A DNA stretch of 27,510 nucleotides from Priapulus caudatus (lineage: Eukaryota; Priapulida; Priapulimorpha; Priapulimorphida; Priapulidae), in contig NW_014577125.1 in the NCBI RefSeq assembly GCF_000485595.1, positions 106,309 to 133,818 on the forward strand, read 5' to 3'. Positions 9,782 to 20,870 of this stretch are shown here, piece after piece (the first letter of the stretch is position 1; every line of letters begins with the position of its first letter). The notes under the pieces are model-generated. The model worked only from the letters and a program-made list of their open reading frames with translations, searched no databases and was not told the origin of the DNA. Made by a program: the position numbers and the translations under genes.

Positions 9782-10680
9782 GCTGCTGCTGCTCGCTCTA
9801 ATCCTGGTGATAGACGGTGTAAAGCTAAATATAGTAGAACGAAATAGTCAATTCCCTTTGCTACACCGACTACTGCCTGTTGGCTCAGTCTTTCGCTTCC
9901 TTCCATTACGCCGAAAGCGGAGGGGAGTAATTCACCGTTAGATGCCACTATCAGGCAGCAGTGCATTGGCGATGTTTCCGATTTGTTCAAACGGACTGTT
10001 TATTTTTGAGGCGGCTGCAGGAGTTTTAGATTGTTGGAGCGACGGCCCGTCCGTAGCCGGAAGGAAACGCGGCCCACTCATACTCTAAAATAGTTAATTG
10101 CTTGGCAGTCCAAATACACAAACACAAGCATAGACAAAACATTACAAAATCGCAGCGGGTGGGAAAAAACGGTGCTACGCGGTTTTAACAGTCCCGCTGT
10201 TGGCGGCATGAAATATGCTATGATGTTAGAGCAAGAGTCAACAGCCAAGCCTTCGCTATATTTATAATGTCCGTGCCTGCGCCGCATCTTCGAAGCTTGG
10301 CGAATAGATAGTAAATTATTGTGTGAGATACGAAAATTATAGCGCCGCGCGCGTTCGCGCTGCTGCTGCTACTACTACTATCGCCTGCTGCTGCCTGCTA
10401 CTGCCTGCTACTGCTGCTGCTAGCTGCTGCCTACTGGCTGCTGCGTGACTCACTTGCTGCTGGTCCGTGCTTACTACCTTACTACTATCGCTGCTGCTGC
10501 CCCTACTCTGTACTGCGTCTGCTACTTGCTGCATTAGCTACTTGCTGCTGCGTGCTATGCTGCGTGCCTGACCCTGCTAGCTGCTGCACTGCTAGCTGAC
10601 TGCTGCTGCGTACTGCCTGTCTCTTACTGCTACTGTCTCTTGCCTGCTCTTGTACTGCTGTGCTGCTGCTGCGGCTGCTT
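9782..10680. repeat. Block A, copy 1 (A1), ending in a CTG-rich tract at the assembly gap
   Basis: About 575 bp of unique-looking sequence is followed by a CTG/CTA-rich tract (10357-10680). It matches block A2 at 13229-14160 in the same orientation. Shared landmarks include TGATAGAC..GTAAAGCTAAATATAGTAGA, GCGACGGCCCGTCCGTAGCC and AGAGTCAACAGCCAAGCCTTCGCTATA. The homology continues through the CTG tract (shared GCTTACTACCTTACTA) right up to the run of N. The copies differ mostly by 1-2 base indels. No exon or conserved reading frame was recognised. Confidence 0.9.
10357..10680. repeat. Imperfect CTG/CTA trinucleotide tract
   Basis: This tract is mainly GCTGCTGCT, CTACTACTA and CTGCCTGCTACTGC. 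It belongs to block A1 and is truncated by the N gap. The frequent CC and CT slips break the triplet register. This could reflect sequencing indels or real decay. Confidence 0.85.
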
Positions 10681-10681
10681 A

Positions 10682-10706
10682 NNNNNNNNNNNNNNNNNNN
10701 NNNNNN
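10682..10706. other. Assembly gap (25 N)
   Basis: Twenty-five unresolved bases sit at the end of the CTG tract of A1. The round small number suggests a placeholder of unknown true size. In the other copy, block D follows the CTG tract. Here a CT-rich tract follows the gap, so D (and perhaps the CAG tract) is missing or lost in the gap. Confidence 0.97.
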
Positions 10707-10910
10707 CTCGCATTTCTCCCTCTTTCTTCCCCCCCCCCTTCTGACACTCGCTTTCCGCGCGCTCTCCCCCCCCCAGTCTATCCCCCAGTCTCTCTCTCTC
10801 TCTCTGCTCTCTCTCTCTCTTCTCTCTCTCCCTCTGACACACTTCTCTCTCTTTCTCCCTCTCCCTCTCCTCTCTTCTCACTCTACCTCTCCCTCTCTCT
10901 CTCTCTACCT

Positions 10911-10976
<66 letters not shown>

Positions 10977-11065
10977 CCTCTCCCCTCTCTTTCTCTACTC
11001 TCTTCTCTCTCTTCTCTACTCTCTTTCTCATTCACGTCCCTCCATATTCCTTCTCAGTCCCTCTC
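10707..11065. repeat. Polypyrimidine (CT)n tract
   Basis: Almost pure C/T on the + strand, with (TC)n runs, C8 homopolymers at about 10731-10738 and 10767-10774, and short interruptions. The SLSLS-type ORFs across it are artefacts of the dinucleotide. Confidence 0.95.
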
Positions 11066-11290
11066 TCACGATCAAACGTGAAATTTGCTCAACCCAATTT
11101 TGTGCGCTATTGTGCAAGGAACAGATTTTTACAAGCCACCATCGATTGACCGTCTTTGTCATTGAAATCGGTAGGGTGTGTTTAGTTATGGCAGTCTCGC
11201 TTGTTTACCCTTAGGCTACAGCTTTGGCCGCAATGCAACACATGTACATGTGCTGGGTGTTGGCAAAACTGTGGGCTATTGTGTGTAGTC
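11066..11290. other. Short unique spacer
   Basis: Mixed sequence between two polypyrimidine tracts. I see no exon, RNA gene or repeat here. Confidence 0.6.
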
Positions 11291-11472
11291 AGTCTCTCTC
11301 GTTCTCTACCCCCGTCTCCTCTCCCTCTCTTTCTCTCTCTCTCTCTCTCTTTTCTCTCTCTCCTCTCTCTCTCTCTCTCCTCTCTCTTTCTCTCTTCTCC
11401 TCTTCTCTCTTTCTCTCTCTCTCTCTCTCTGGGTCTCTGTTTCTTTCTCTTCATCTCCCTCTCTCTCTTTCT

Positions 11473-11524
<52 letters not shown>

Positions 11525-11776
11525 CTTCCTCTCTCGCTCTATCCCTCTATCCCTCTCTTTCGCTCTCTCTCTCTCTCTATGTCTCTCTCTCTTTTTATGT
11601 CTCTCTCTCTCTCTCTCTTTCTCTTTCATCCTCTTTCTTTCTCTCTTTCTATTTATCTCTCTGTCTCTCTCGCTCGCTTGCTGTCTTGATATCCGCCCTC
11701 TTTCTCATGCGCAGCGCACTCTCTTTTCTCTGTCTCTCTGTCTCTGCCTCTGTCTTTGCCTCTGTATCTGCCTTTG

Positions 11777-11808
<32 letters not shown>

Positions 11809-11845
11809 CTTTACCCACTCGCTCTACCCTCGCGTTATCTTGTTT
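11291..11845. repeat. Polypyrimidine (CT)n tract with CTTT and GTCT variants
   Basis: Long (TC)n runs with TTTC, CCCT and (GTCTCT)n interruptions. The tract grades into TCTGTCTC units near 11730-11810. Reading frames across it are simple-sequence artefacts. Confidence 0.95.
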
Positions 11846-11855
11846 GTTCTCTTTC

Positions 11856-11940
11856 GTACACACACACACACACCACACACACACACACACACACACCACA
11901 CACACACACACACACACAACACACACACCACACACACACA
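11856..11940. repeat. (CA)n microsatellite
   Basis: About 85 bp of CA dinucleotides with several CACCACA slips, directly after the CT tract. Confidence 0.95.
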
Positions 11941-12210
11941 GTAGGGGCCTACGTACGTATTTCGCATGCTCTCGCTATTTCCCCTCGTTGTCTGGTTATT
12001 GCCAGCTAGCTGCGTGGGGTCGATGCGAAACTGATGGAACTACAATTTGTAATACCAATAAAACGTGTTTGAATGTATTGTCGTCTCGTGGCAAACATGT
12101 TGCTTGCCCTAGCGAGGAATGGCAGGATAGTTTCCTGCAGCGGCCACGAGGTGGCGCGGTTCCTCAGCGAAGTAGCGTTTGCATGCCCGAGCGCTACACA
12201 AGCTCACGCC
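11941..12210. other. Unique segment upstream of block C1
   Basis: Mixed sequence with a 69-codon ORF (12073-12282) that resembles no family I know and runs into block C1. The equivalent position before C2 is a CAG tract instead, so the homology breaks at AGTGGCAGCG. Confidence 0.5.
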
Positions 12211-12872
12211 AGTGGCAGCGTCGTGTTTTGCATACGCCGCGTACTTGTTTCCGTCGCGCCGTGCCACGCAAAGCTTTGTTAAAATCTCGTCTAAATTTTA
12301 TTACCTAGTAAAACGACTCGACCCAGTTGGCGAAACATGCGAATGGGAACTAAACTAGTAGCAGGTTTTAGGCTGCGTCACGCCTTTACCGGACGCTAAA
12401 TGCTAGTGAAATTATTGAGGTCGGCGCATATTTTCAATTATTGAAAATTTCTTCAATTATACAAAAAACCATCGATGCTAATATGAATTTTTTTTAATAC
12501 TTTACTTACGTAAGTTATTTAATTACACGTTGCTGCAATAGATAGTTAAAAACCTTACCGAATAAATTGTACATCACTTTTTCATTGAATTCATATAAAA
12601 AAAACGTAGTGATCAAATATAGATTTTACACTCTTCCAGTAGCTGCTGTCATTGCAGCTTGGGTTGAGGTGTCATGCTGGCTGCCGAGTGTATGTGTGGG
12701 TGCAGGTGGCTAACTGAACCGTCTTTCATTTAGAGTAAAAAAAGCATGTTACCGGCAGGGTCGGCTTCAGTTAAAGTGGTCACTACAGACACAACGAGAC
12801 TTCCACAGTCAGTTTACAGCCTGCTTGTGCAGGACCGCATTCACAGCAGAGTTCTGCTGGTGAGCTTACTCA
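12211..12872 (+). repeat. Block C, copy 1 (C1): intron plus damaged RERE-like exon
   Basis: Direct repeat of 21790-22411. Shared landmarks are GCAAAGCTTTGTTAAAATCT, GGGAACTAAACTAGTAGCAG, GATCAAATATAGATTTTACA and CTTCCAGTAGCTGCTGTCAT. The two copies are collinear through the AT-rich intron, the exon and its donor, and on into a CACG/CA array. C1 is about 40 bp longer, largely from single-base additions. Confidence 0.92.
12734..12859 (+). pseudogene. Second, insertion-damaged copy of the RERE-like BAH exon
   Basis: This stretch lies in block C1 and aligns along its whole length with the intact exon at 22288-22399. It is 126 bp instead of 112, mostly through extra single bases, for example a C inside the codons for the WYY motif and another after AACGAG. 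The acceptor context is TTTCATTTAG, one C shorter, and the donor is GTGAGC. It still reads open for 42 codons. The WYYRHNE core is lost by frameshift and only short pieces such as PQSVY and LLVQDRI survive. At 126 bp it also leaves phase 0, so it could not replace the 112-bp exon in frame. It is either a decayed duplicate exon or the same exon seen in unpolished reads. I favour the second because insertions dominate across the whole block. Confidence 0.7.
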
Positions 12873-13085
12873 CGCACGCCACGCACGCCACGCACGCACG
12901 CACGCACACACATATAAGACAGCACACACACACACACACACACACCACACACACACAACACACACACACACACACACACACCACACACACACACACGCAC
13001 CACACGCACGCTGCGCACGCACGCACGCACGCCACGCACGCACACACACACACACACACACACAGACACACACACACGGCACACG
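12873..13085. repeat. (CACG)n then (CA)n array after the C1 donor site
   Basis: It begins about 13 bases after the GTGAGC donor and corresponds to the array at 22412-22545. It is longer and more interrupted than that copy (CACC and CACGC units). Confidence 0.93.
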
Positions 13086-13228
13086 CACAATGAAATTCTC
13101 GGCTATTTTTTCGACGTTGCTTTGTAGTTATTCATATCATCACAGCGGCACAACGTCTGTTGCCATGGTGAAATGAAACGCAAGGCACAAACGCAGTTCC
13201 CCGCCACCGCCGCTGCCGCTGCTGCTTT

Positions 13229-14164
13229 GCTGCTGCTGCTGCTGCTCTAATCCGGTGATAGACTGGGGTAAAGCTAAATATAGTAGACGAAATAGTCATT
13301 CCCTCTGTACACCGACTACTGCCTGTTGGCTCAGTCCTTTCGCTTCCTTCCATACGGCGAAGGGGAGGGGGTAATTCACGTTAGATGCCCTATAGGCAGC
13401 AGGCATTTGGCATGTTTCCGATTTTTCAAACGAACTGTTTATTTTGAGTGCGCTGCAGGAGTTTAGAGTTGTTGGAGCGACGGCCCGTCCGTAGCCGGAA
13501 GGAAACGCGGCACCATACTTAAATAGTTAATTGCTGGCAGTCCAAATACACAAACAAGCATAGAAAACATTACAAAATTCGCAGCGGGTGGGAAAAACAC
13601 GGTTGCTACGCGCCGTTTTAACAGTCCCGCCTGTTGGCGGCATGAATATGCTATGATGTTAGAGCAAGAGTCAACAGCCAAGCCTTCGCTATAATTTATA
13701 ATGTCCGTGCCTGCGCCGCATCTTTCGAAGCCTTGCGAATAGATAGTAATTATTGTGTGAGATACGAAAATTATAGCGCCGCGCGCGGCGCTGCTGCTGC
13801 TACTACTACTATCGCTGCTGCTGCTGCTACTGCCTGCTACTGCCTGCTGCTAGCTGCTTGGCTAGCTGGCCTGCTGTCGGTGTACGATCCACTTGCTGCT
13901 GGCTCCTGCTTACTACCTTACTAACTATCGCTGCTGCCTGCGCTGCTACTGCTGTACTGCGGCTGCTACTTGGCTTAGCTATTACATCTTGCTTAGCTGC
14001 GTGGCTACGATGCTGCGTGCTACTGACCCTGCTAGCGTGCTGCCTGCTACTGACTGCTACTGCTACTGCCTACGTCTGCTACTGCTACTGTCTGCTTGCC
14101 TGCCCTGCTGCTGTGCTGGCTATGCTGCTGACTGCTGCCTGCTGCCTACTGCTTACCAACCTAA
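13229..14164. repeat. Block A, copy 2 (A2), with CTG tract 13788-14164
   Basis: Direct repeat of A1 (9782-10680), about 3.45 kb downstream. It starts in GCTGCTCTAATCCGGTGATA and carries the same order of landmarks and the same CTG/CTA tract with interruptions. Here the tract leads without a gap into block D1. No coding exon was recognised. Confidence 0.9.
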
Positions 14165-15512
14165 TGCTACTGCTGTCGCGCGCTCTTCTCCATTAAATGC
14201 ACACGCACGCGAGCCTTCCGCCGGCGGTCTTCGGCTGACGTTGATTTAATACAAGCGCCGGCTCTACGCCTGCGTCGCGCACACACAAATGCAGCTCAAT
14301 TTACAAGCTGATTACGGTGTTCATTAGGAGAGGATGTGCTCGGGTTATGCTTACTATTACTCGGCGGTGCCCTCCTGAAGCGGCGGTTTCCCAGTTATGC
14401 GGGGAGAGGGACCCTTTCGTATACAGTGGTGATCCCGATGCGAAGCGCTAGATTTGCCGCACGGCGGTTTTCAGTAGAGCAGTCGTGGATCTAATGCGCG
14501 GAGTAGGAGCGGCCGGGAGCTGTCCGCATTTGTCGCATACAGTGGAGGGTGCGCTTGATTGCTTTCATCTACATAACGCTTTAGGCCGCCGACCACTCCG
14601 TATCTTCTCTTAATATTGGATGCATGAGCTAGGTGGATGCTGCTCGCCTGGCAGCTCGGGGAACCTCGAGCTGACCAACCCAAGTTACGTCAGTTATACT
14701 CCATCGGCTTCATTCTTTCCTTGTCCTGATTTACTAAATTTCTCGAACTCAGTGTTGAATATCCTCAAAAAAATCTGTCTCTTACACTAAGGCCATTATC
14801 TATCAGTAGCGATCGAATCCATCGCGCTTCGCGCGCCCTACGAATGGACTTATTTTGCATCCAGTCTTTTACATTTACGATCATTTAATTACTGGCGGTT
14901 GCTTACGGCGAATCATACGCGTGGGCGTGTGGCCTGGGCGCGTCGCCGTGAGTGGATGTCGGGGTTTTGTTGCGGCGCTTAAATGAGACCGACTTTCTGC
15001 TCTTCCGCTTCGCTGTATCAATTTGAAATGATAATCGTGGCATTCTAATGGAAGCGGCCACATTTCTATGTGTGCCTCGCGAGGATTCATAGCGCAGATC
15101 TTTTACATCCTCCGCGGCCTGGCCCAGCGTCTACCACTTATAAAATTCTCGTCCGTCCTGTGTTCAATGTTTGGTTTGATTCGTATGAAGCGTAGTTATT
15201 GGCCTCTCGGATTCACCGCATGATGTATTGAGTCTTTCCTAGACGTCTCGTCATTCCTGCTCGTACTTCGTATCTAGTACGCCATGGGCGTTCTTTTTTG
15301 TACAATATTAAAACTAGCTCATTGCAATTGAGTGGTATCGCCCTTTCCATCGCCACTGCAAAAACCACGCGCGAATCCGTGTGTCGCTCAGCGGCATTCT
15401 GGTGACTGCATCAATTATGCCGCGATTAGAAATCGAATGATACAATCCCGTAACGTCTTATTTTTGTGTCGTAATTACTGTTGTCGTTAGCATGCCGCCA
15501 GTAGTACGCGCA
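14165..15512. repeat. Block D, copy 1 (D1), expanded relative to copy 2
   Basis: Direct repeat of 20871-21742. Shared anchors are CATTAAATGCACACGCACGC, CACAAATGCAGCTCAA, GCACGGCGGTTTTC, CGAATCATACGCGTGG, CATCGCCACTGCAAAA and GTAATTACTG. D1 is about 1.35 kb against 0.87 kb for D2. Much of the excess is scattered extra bases between anchors, notably around 14470-14890. No reading frame is conserved between the copies, so I call it non-coding. Confidence 0.85.
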
Positions 15513-16320
15513 TCAGCGGAGCAGCCCAGTAGCAGCCCAGTAGCAGCCAGCAGCGAGTATGCAGCAGAAACACGTCAGCAGCAAGGCCAGCAGCAGGTAG
15601 CGAGCAGCAGCTCAGCGTATGCTAGTAGCCAGCAGTAGCAGCCAGCAGCCGGAAGGCGGCAGCAGCAGTAGTTAGCAGTGGAGCTTGCCCAGCCAGTATC
15701 AGCAGTAGGGGCAGTAGCAGCAGCAGTAGTAGCAGTAGCTGCCCAGTAGAAGCTAGTAGCTAGGCGAGTTAGCAGCTAGCTTAGCAAGTAGCCAGCAGTA
15801 GCAGTAAGGTAGCTGAGTCAGGTCCTCGGGGTGAGTGTCACGCTGGGAGCAGCAGCCAGCCAGTGTTAGCAGCAGCGCCAGCCTAGCTAAGTAGCTATGG
15901 TAGTTAGTAGTAGTAGCAGCCAGCAGTATGTTAGCCCAGCCGAGCAAGCAGCAGCCGCAGCAGTAGCAGCCCAGATAGCCAGCAGTAGCAGTAGCTCTAG
16001 TGAGCAGCAGTAGCAGTAGCCAGCAAGCCCAGCAGCAGCCAGTAGGCGAGTTAGGCTCGAGCAGCAGCAGCAGCAGCAGCAGTAGCGCAGTAGCAGCAGT
16101 AGCAGGTCAGTAGCAGAGCAGTGCAGCAAGCAGCAGCGAGCGGTCAGTGAAGGCATTTTCCGCCAGCTGGTTAGCTCAGCAGCAGCAGCCGCGCGGGAGC
16201 TAGCAGTAGCAAGCAGCAGCTAGTGCAGCAGCGAGTAGCAGCCCAGCAGCAGCAGTAGCAGCAGCAGCTAGCCAGCAAGCAGCCAGCCAGCCAGCAGCAG
16301 TAGCAACAGTAGGCAGCAGC
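15513..16320. repeat. Long imperfect (CAG)n/(TAG)n tract
   Basis: About 800 bp built from CAGCAG, CAGTAG and CCAG units. It is the counterpart of the roughly 50-bp tract at 21743-21793 between D2 and C2. Many register slips (AGCCCAG, AGCTAG) interrupt it. It lies in presumed intron, so it is not a polyglutamine codon run. Confidence 0.9.
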
Positions 16321-16590
16321 ATGGCATGTACGTTTATATAGTTATGCCAAATAACGCGGCGTGATTGTCGGAGTGAGCAAAACTCATGGCATGCCAGCCA
16401 GCGCGAAAACATACCTGCAAGTGCTCTCGGAAATCGACCACTGAGATAGATTTTTCGTGATTGTTGCCGCGCTAACGCCATTTATTTCTCATGCGAAATT
16501 CCCTGTGTTGCCGGTCCGGCGCGGGGCCAGGCGTCATCGCGACCCTCGCGCGGTGTCCGACGTGGCGGGGCCAGAAACGCTGTTAATAGC
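16321..16590. other. Unique spacer with no recognised feature
   Basis: Mixed sequence between the CAG tract and the TG/CG-rich zone. No splice-bounded ORF or RNA gene was recognised. Confidence 0.5.
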
Positions 16591-18240
16591 CTGCGTGGGT
16601 GATCTGTGCGCCGGCGCGGCCTGTGTGTGCTCGTGTACGTGCGCCGTGTTGGTGTGTCGTGGCGTGTACGTTTCGCGCGCGTGTGCGCGGTGTGGTGTGC
16701 GTGGGTGCGTTGTGGGGAGCAGGCGCGCCGGGCGTGTGTGTGCGTGCGTGCGTGTGTGTGTGTGTATTGATGGTGTTAGTGCTGCGTATATGGTCCGTGG
16801 GCGTGTTGTGCTGTGTGCCAACGGCGAGGGCGGTCATGTGTGTGTCAGTGGTGCATGTGGCGTATGCGTGTGCTCACCCTGTCTGTGTGCGCGTTGCTGC
16901 TGTTCCGCGCGCCGCGCGCGTGCGCGCGCGCGCGCGCGGGGGTGTGCATTGTGTGTGTGTGCTGAGTTGAACTCGAGTGTCGGGCACTGTGTGTGTGTGC
17001 TGTTTCCCAGCTGTGAACCACCTGTGTGATGTGTGTGCCTAGATTACGTGTTGTGTTACTGAGTTGCTGCGTAGTGTGCGGCTCAGGTGAACTCGCCATC
17101 AACATATGTGCGGCTTGTAGTAGTGTGCGTGCGTGCGTGTTGCGCCTGGTGTGTTGTGTGTTGCAGTGCGTGTGTGTGTGCGTCCGACTTATCTGTGTTG
17201 TGTGTGTGTGTGTGTGTGGACGGCCTAGTGTGGCATCGTGTGCTGCCCCCGCGACGAGGCTCGCACAGGGCCCCGCCGCATGGCTGTGAGTGTGCGTGTG
17301 TGTGATGGGGCCGTGTCGGCTATGTGGCACTACAAACAATGCAAACAGATGTCGCCGATCCGCCCGAGTTGCGGGCGTGGTGTGCTGTGCGGGTGCTGTG
17401 TGTGTGTGTGTGTGTGTGTGTGTATGCGGTGTGCCGCAGCTGGTTGTGTGTGTGTGTGGCCCGTGTGGTGTGTGTGTGTTGTGCGCATTCTTCTGTGGTG
17501 AGGGTGTGTAGTGTGTGGTGTGTGGTGTGTGTGGGTGTGTGTGTGTGTAATGCGTGTGTGATGTATGTATGTGTGTGAGCTCGCACTTGTGTGGTGTGCG
17601 GGTGTGTGGAGCGTCATTTTTTCCGGTGGTGGGGGGTTCGTGTCTGTCGTATGTGGCGGGTCGCGCGAGTGTGTGTGTTTCGTGCTGCGGTGTGCATGTG
17701 TGTATGCGTGTGTGTGGTTTGTGTCGCTCGGGTCACTTATGTCGCCCTGTGTTGTGAGCGGGTCGCTGGTGGTGTGTGCGTGTGTCTGTGTGTGTCGTGG
17801 TGTGTGTGCTGGTGCTGTGTGAGTTTGTGTGTGTGTGTGGTGTATGCCTGGTGTGGTGTGTGTGCGCTGTGTTGTGTGTGTGTTGTGTGCGTGCGTGGAC
17901 CTTTGTGTATGGTTGCGTGTGGTAACCTGTTGAGGAGGTGTATGCCTCGTGGTGTAATTTTTTTGTTGCGCGATTACGCCCGGTATGTTGTCAGTTGTTG
18001 TGCGTGTGTGTGGAGCGTGGGATAGGCTTGCGGCGCCCGCGCGCCCCGCCCCGCGTGGGCTGGCGCTGTCCGGTCGCCGTTTCGGCCCGTCTCCCCGGGG
18101 CCGGTGCGGCTGGCGGCCGGGCCTCCTGCCCCCCGCTGCCATGTCGTGTGTGCCGTTGCCGTCGTGTGTGTGCCTGTGCGTGCGTGCTGTGAGGGTGCGT
18201 GTGTGCCGGCGATTGGTCCCCGCGCGTTGCGTGACCCGTG
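16591..18240. repeat. TG/CG-rich low-complexity zone
   Basis: Dominated by TGTGTG, GTGCGTGC and CGCGCG on the + strand (for example CGCGCGCG near 16916-16938 and TG runs at 17397-17423). A strongly GC-rich stretch at 18025-18150 is CpG-dense, perhaps a small CpG island. The several overlapping ORFs are all rich in V, C and R from TG/CG units, with no recognisable domain. Confidence 0.85.
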
Positions 18241-18584
18241 CTGCGCTTGGGCTGGTGGCTGGACTTGACCTTGATGCCACAGGGTTTACACTACACTAGG
18301 CAACCCTCGATAAAAATGTATGAGATGCACCACCGGCTGCTGGCATGATTCGCCGTAGCATGTTTCTCCCCCTAGAACACAAATTTCCCTGCGTAGGCCC
18401 GATACCATGACAGGCGCTCATCCCCGCGCGTTATAACCCTTTCTTAATGTATTATTCCATGACCTGGAGGTCATCGCACCGAAACGCACCGGCTAAGCTA
18501 GGCACAGTTTGTAACACAATGCGGGTTGCTGCACGGCAGGCACGCCACAACGAGGGCCCCCCCCGGCGCGCCGCGGCGGAGCGG
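18241..18584. other. Unique spacer before the TACACGC array
   Basis: Mixed sequence with a C8 run near 18560. I saw nothing codable or structured. Confidence 0.5.
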
Positions 18585-19005
18585 TACACGCAGCGTACAT
18601 TCGCGGGGTACACGCACGTACACGCCAGATACACGGGCGCGGCTACCACGCGGCGGACGCATACCATCGGGCACGTTACACGCACCGTACCGCGGGCGCT
18701 ACTTACGCCCGTACCACGCCACGATTATACCCGCGCAGATATCTGACGGCACGTACACAGTTACACGCAGATACAAGCACGGTTACACGGCAGGGTACAC
18801 GGGCAGATACACGCGACGTACAACGCGGGGGGCTCCACGTAGCGCGTTATCACGGCACGTGCACCGCGGCGATACACGCACGTACACACGGCGTACACGG
18901 CAGATACACGCACGCATAACGCGGGTACACGCACCGATACACGCAGGTACACGCACGTACACGCAGATACAAGCACGTACACGCACGTTACACGTGGTAC
19001 ACGCA
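18585..19005. repeat. TACACGC-type minisatellite, left arm
   Basis: Irregular tandem units of about 10 bp, such as GTACACGCAC and AGATACACGC, most regular at 18880-19005. All units read TACACG on the + strand. The array reverses orientation at about 19009. Confidence 0.88.
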
Positions 19006-19012
19006 ACGTACG

Positions 19013-20035
19013 TGCGTGTAAACGCTGTCGTACGTGCGTGCCTACCCGCGTGCAATCACGACCCCATGCAGCAGGTGCTACCGCGGTGTACGTGGGTGTA
19101 TCTGCTTTGTACCTTGCGTGTTAGCCTGCCGTGTGGTGCGCCTGTACCGGTGAATCGGGCCGCTGGCTGTAACGTGGGATGTATCTCCGCCTGTATCTGG
19201 CCGTGTACGGTGAGCCGGCGGTGTGTACCTCGCGTGTACCTGCGTGTACCGCAGTGTTACGCTGCGTGTATCTCCGTTGTACCGACTACCGCGTGTACGT
19301 GCGTGTAGTTCCCCGTGTAACGTGTACGTGCGCTAATATCGATGTATCTGCGTGTACGTTGCGCCTGTGTCCTTGCTATCTGCTGTACCTCGCGTGCTTC
19401 CACGCTGTGCGGGTGGTGCCCCGCTAGGTAGCGTGCGTGTAATTCTCCGTGTACCCGCGCTGCTAGTCTCGTGTACGGTTGACGTGCCGCTGTACTGCGG
19501 GTGTGCGCTGCGCTGCTATCTGCGTGTACGTGCGCGTTACCCCGCGTTGGTACGTGGCTGGGTCTCTCGTGGCTCGTGCCGTGTACGTGCGTCGTAGGTG
19601 TACCCGCTGGTGTGTACCGGTGCGCGGTGTATTTCCCGCTTTTGTACGCGCGTCGGTCGTGCGTGTATCTGCGTGTTACGTGTGTGGCGGCAGGGGGCGC
19701 TGTAACTCTGCGAGCTCTGCCGTGTACGTGTGTGTATCCTGCGCAGTCTGCGTGTACTCGTGTGGCTAGTATCTCGCGATTCTGCGTTACGTGCGGTAAC
19801 CCGCGTGTACGTGCGTTCGCTACCGCGTGTACGTGCGTGTTAAGCCTGCGGCACGTGCGGGTATCCTGCGCCCTGTACGGTGCGTGGTATCTCCGCTGTA
19901 TCGCGTGTACGGTGCGGTGTACTGTATCTGCAGTGGTACGCTGCGTGGTACCCGCGTGTACGTGCGTGCGTATTCTCCGGTGTACCGCGGTGTCGGCTGC
20001 GTGTATCTGTGCGTGTCCCCCCTCTGTGCGTGCCT
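19013..20035. repeat. GCGTGTA-type minisatellite, right arm (inverted orientation)
   Basis: The same motif family as the left arm but on the opposite strand (GTGTACGTGCG, GCGTGTATCTG), about 1 kb long and noisier. The junction TACACGCA-ACGTACG-TGCGTGTA at 18998-19020 is a palindrome centred on the strand switch. Confidence 0.85.
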
Positions 20036-20860
20036 GCCTGAGCAGCATTGCTTCCTACAAACTGCCTATGCTTAGGCCTCGTTTCGTTGCGTCGGGTACG
20101 GGCGTGACCCCAGTGTCATGAATAATAATTAAGAAGGTCTATAAGCGGGCGTCCATATAGCATCCTATATGCGAAAAGGCAGGTCGCCAGAGTTGGACGT
20201 AGTCCATTTAAATCGCAGCCTTGACGTTCTCCTTCGGGCCTTCCTTGTTCCTTGGAGTTAAAAGAATATTCTTTAATGATGATTAGGACGCGCTGTAGGG
20301 GTTTAGAGGTTTATAAAATGATGATCTTTTTGGAGCCATAACCTAAAACAAATGATACGGCTTCAGCACACGTTCTCAATGAAGGGAAGATGGTAAGAGG
20401 GAGGCTTAAATCTGTATTTAAACCTCGGGTTAATTAGGTTTAAGCGTTTTTAGCTTAAAACGTTAAACTGGTATTGTACGTGTAAACTTGATGAAAAAGG
20501 CATGGATTTCCTGTTGGACGGGAAGTAGCGGGGCTGACTGTTCTGGTCTCCCGCGGTTGTTAGGGACTGTTAGCAGCCTACCTTAATCAATTCACGTAGT
20601 GTGGCGTCGCGAGTCGTGCTGTTTACGGACGACTGTGTGTGTGTGGTTTGTGTATGCCAGTCTCTCTGTGTTTATACCCTGTGGGGCCGCTAGTCGGGTA
20701 ATATTTCATGCGTGAATCAAGGCAATCTGTAACGACTCCCTGCCTCCTTTGATTCAGCATAATTAACATCGTTTTGCCATTGCTAAGCCGCACGAGTTTG
20801 CCCGGAACCCCTAGGGGAAAAGTGGATTCATTCGCAGTAATTGACGGTAAAACATTTTGC
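20036..20860. other. Unique intergenic or intronic segment
   Basis: AT-richer mixed sequence with no ORF of note. A short (TG) run lies at 20634-20644. No exon with convincing splice sites was recognised. Confidence 0.5.
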
Positions 20861-20870
20861 TGCTGCTGCT

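Noticed and set aside
10707-12009. Long Ser-Leu ORFs, up to 261 codons
   Set aside because: They are translations of (CT)n tracts on the + strand (and Arg-Glu on the minus). Simple sequence, not genes.
12073-12308. Overlapping ORFs of 69 and 154 codons before C1
   Set aside because: No family resemblance, and both are disrupted relative to C2. The longer one begins in the CA repeat.
14800-14830. tRNA T-arm-like GCGAT-CGAATCC-ATCGC
   Set aside because: The loop does not have the TTC start, and no matching acceptor, D or anticodon arms lie upstream.
16457-18299. Overlapping ORFs rich in Cys, Val and Arg in the TG/CG zone, including a 316-codon minus-strand frame
   Set aside because: Low-complexity TG/CG sequence with no conserved motif. 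High GC removes stop codons by chance.
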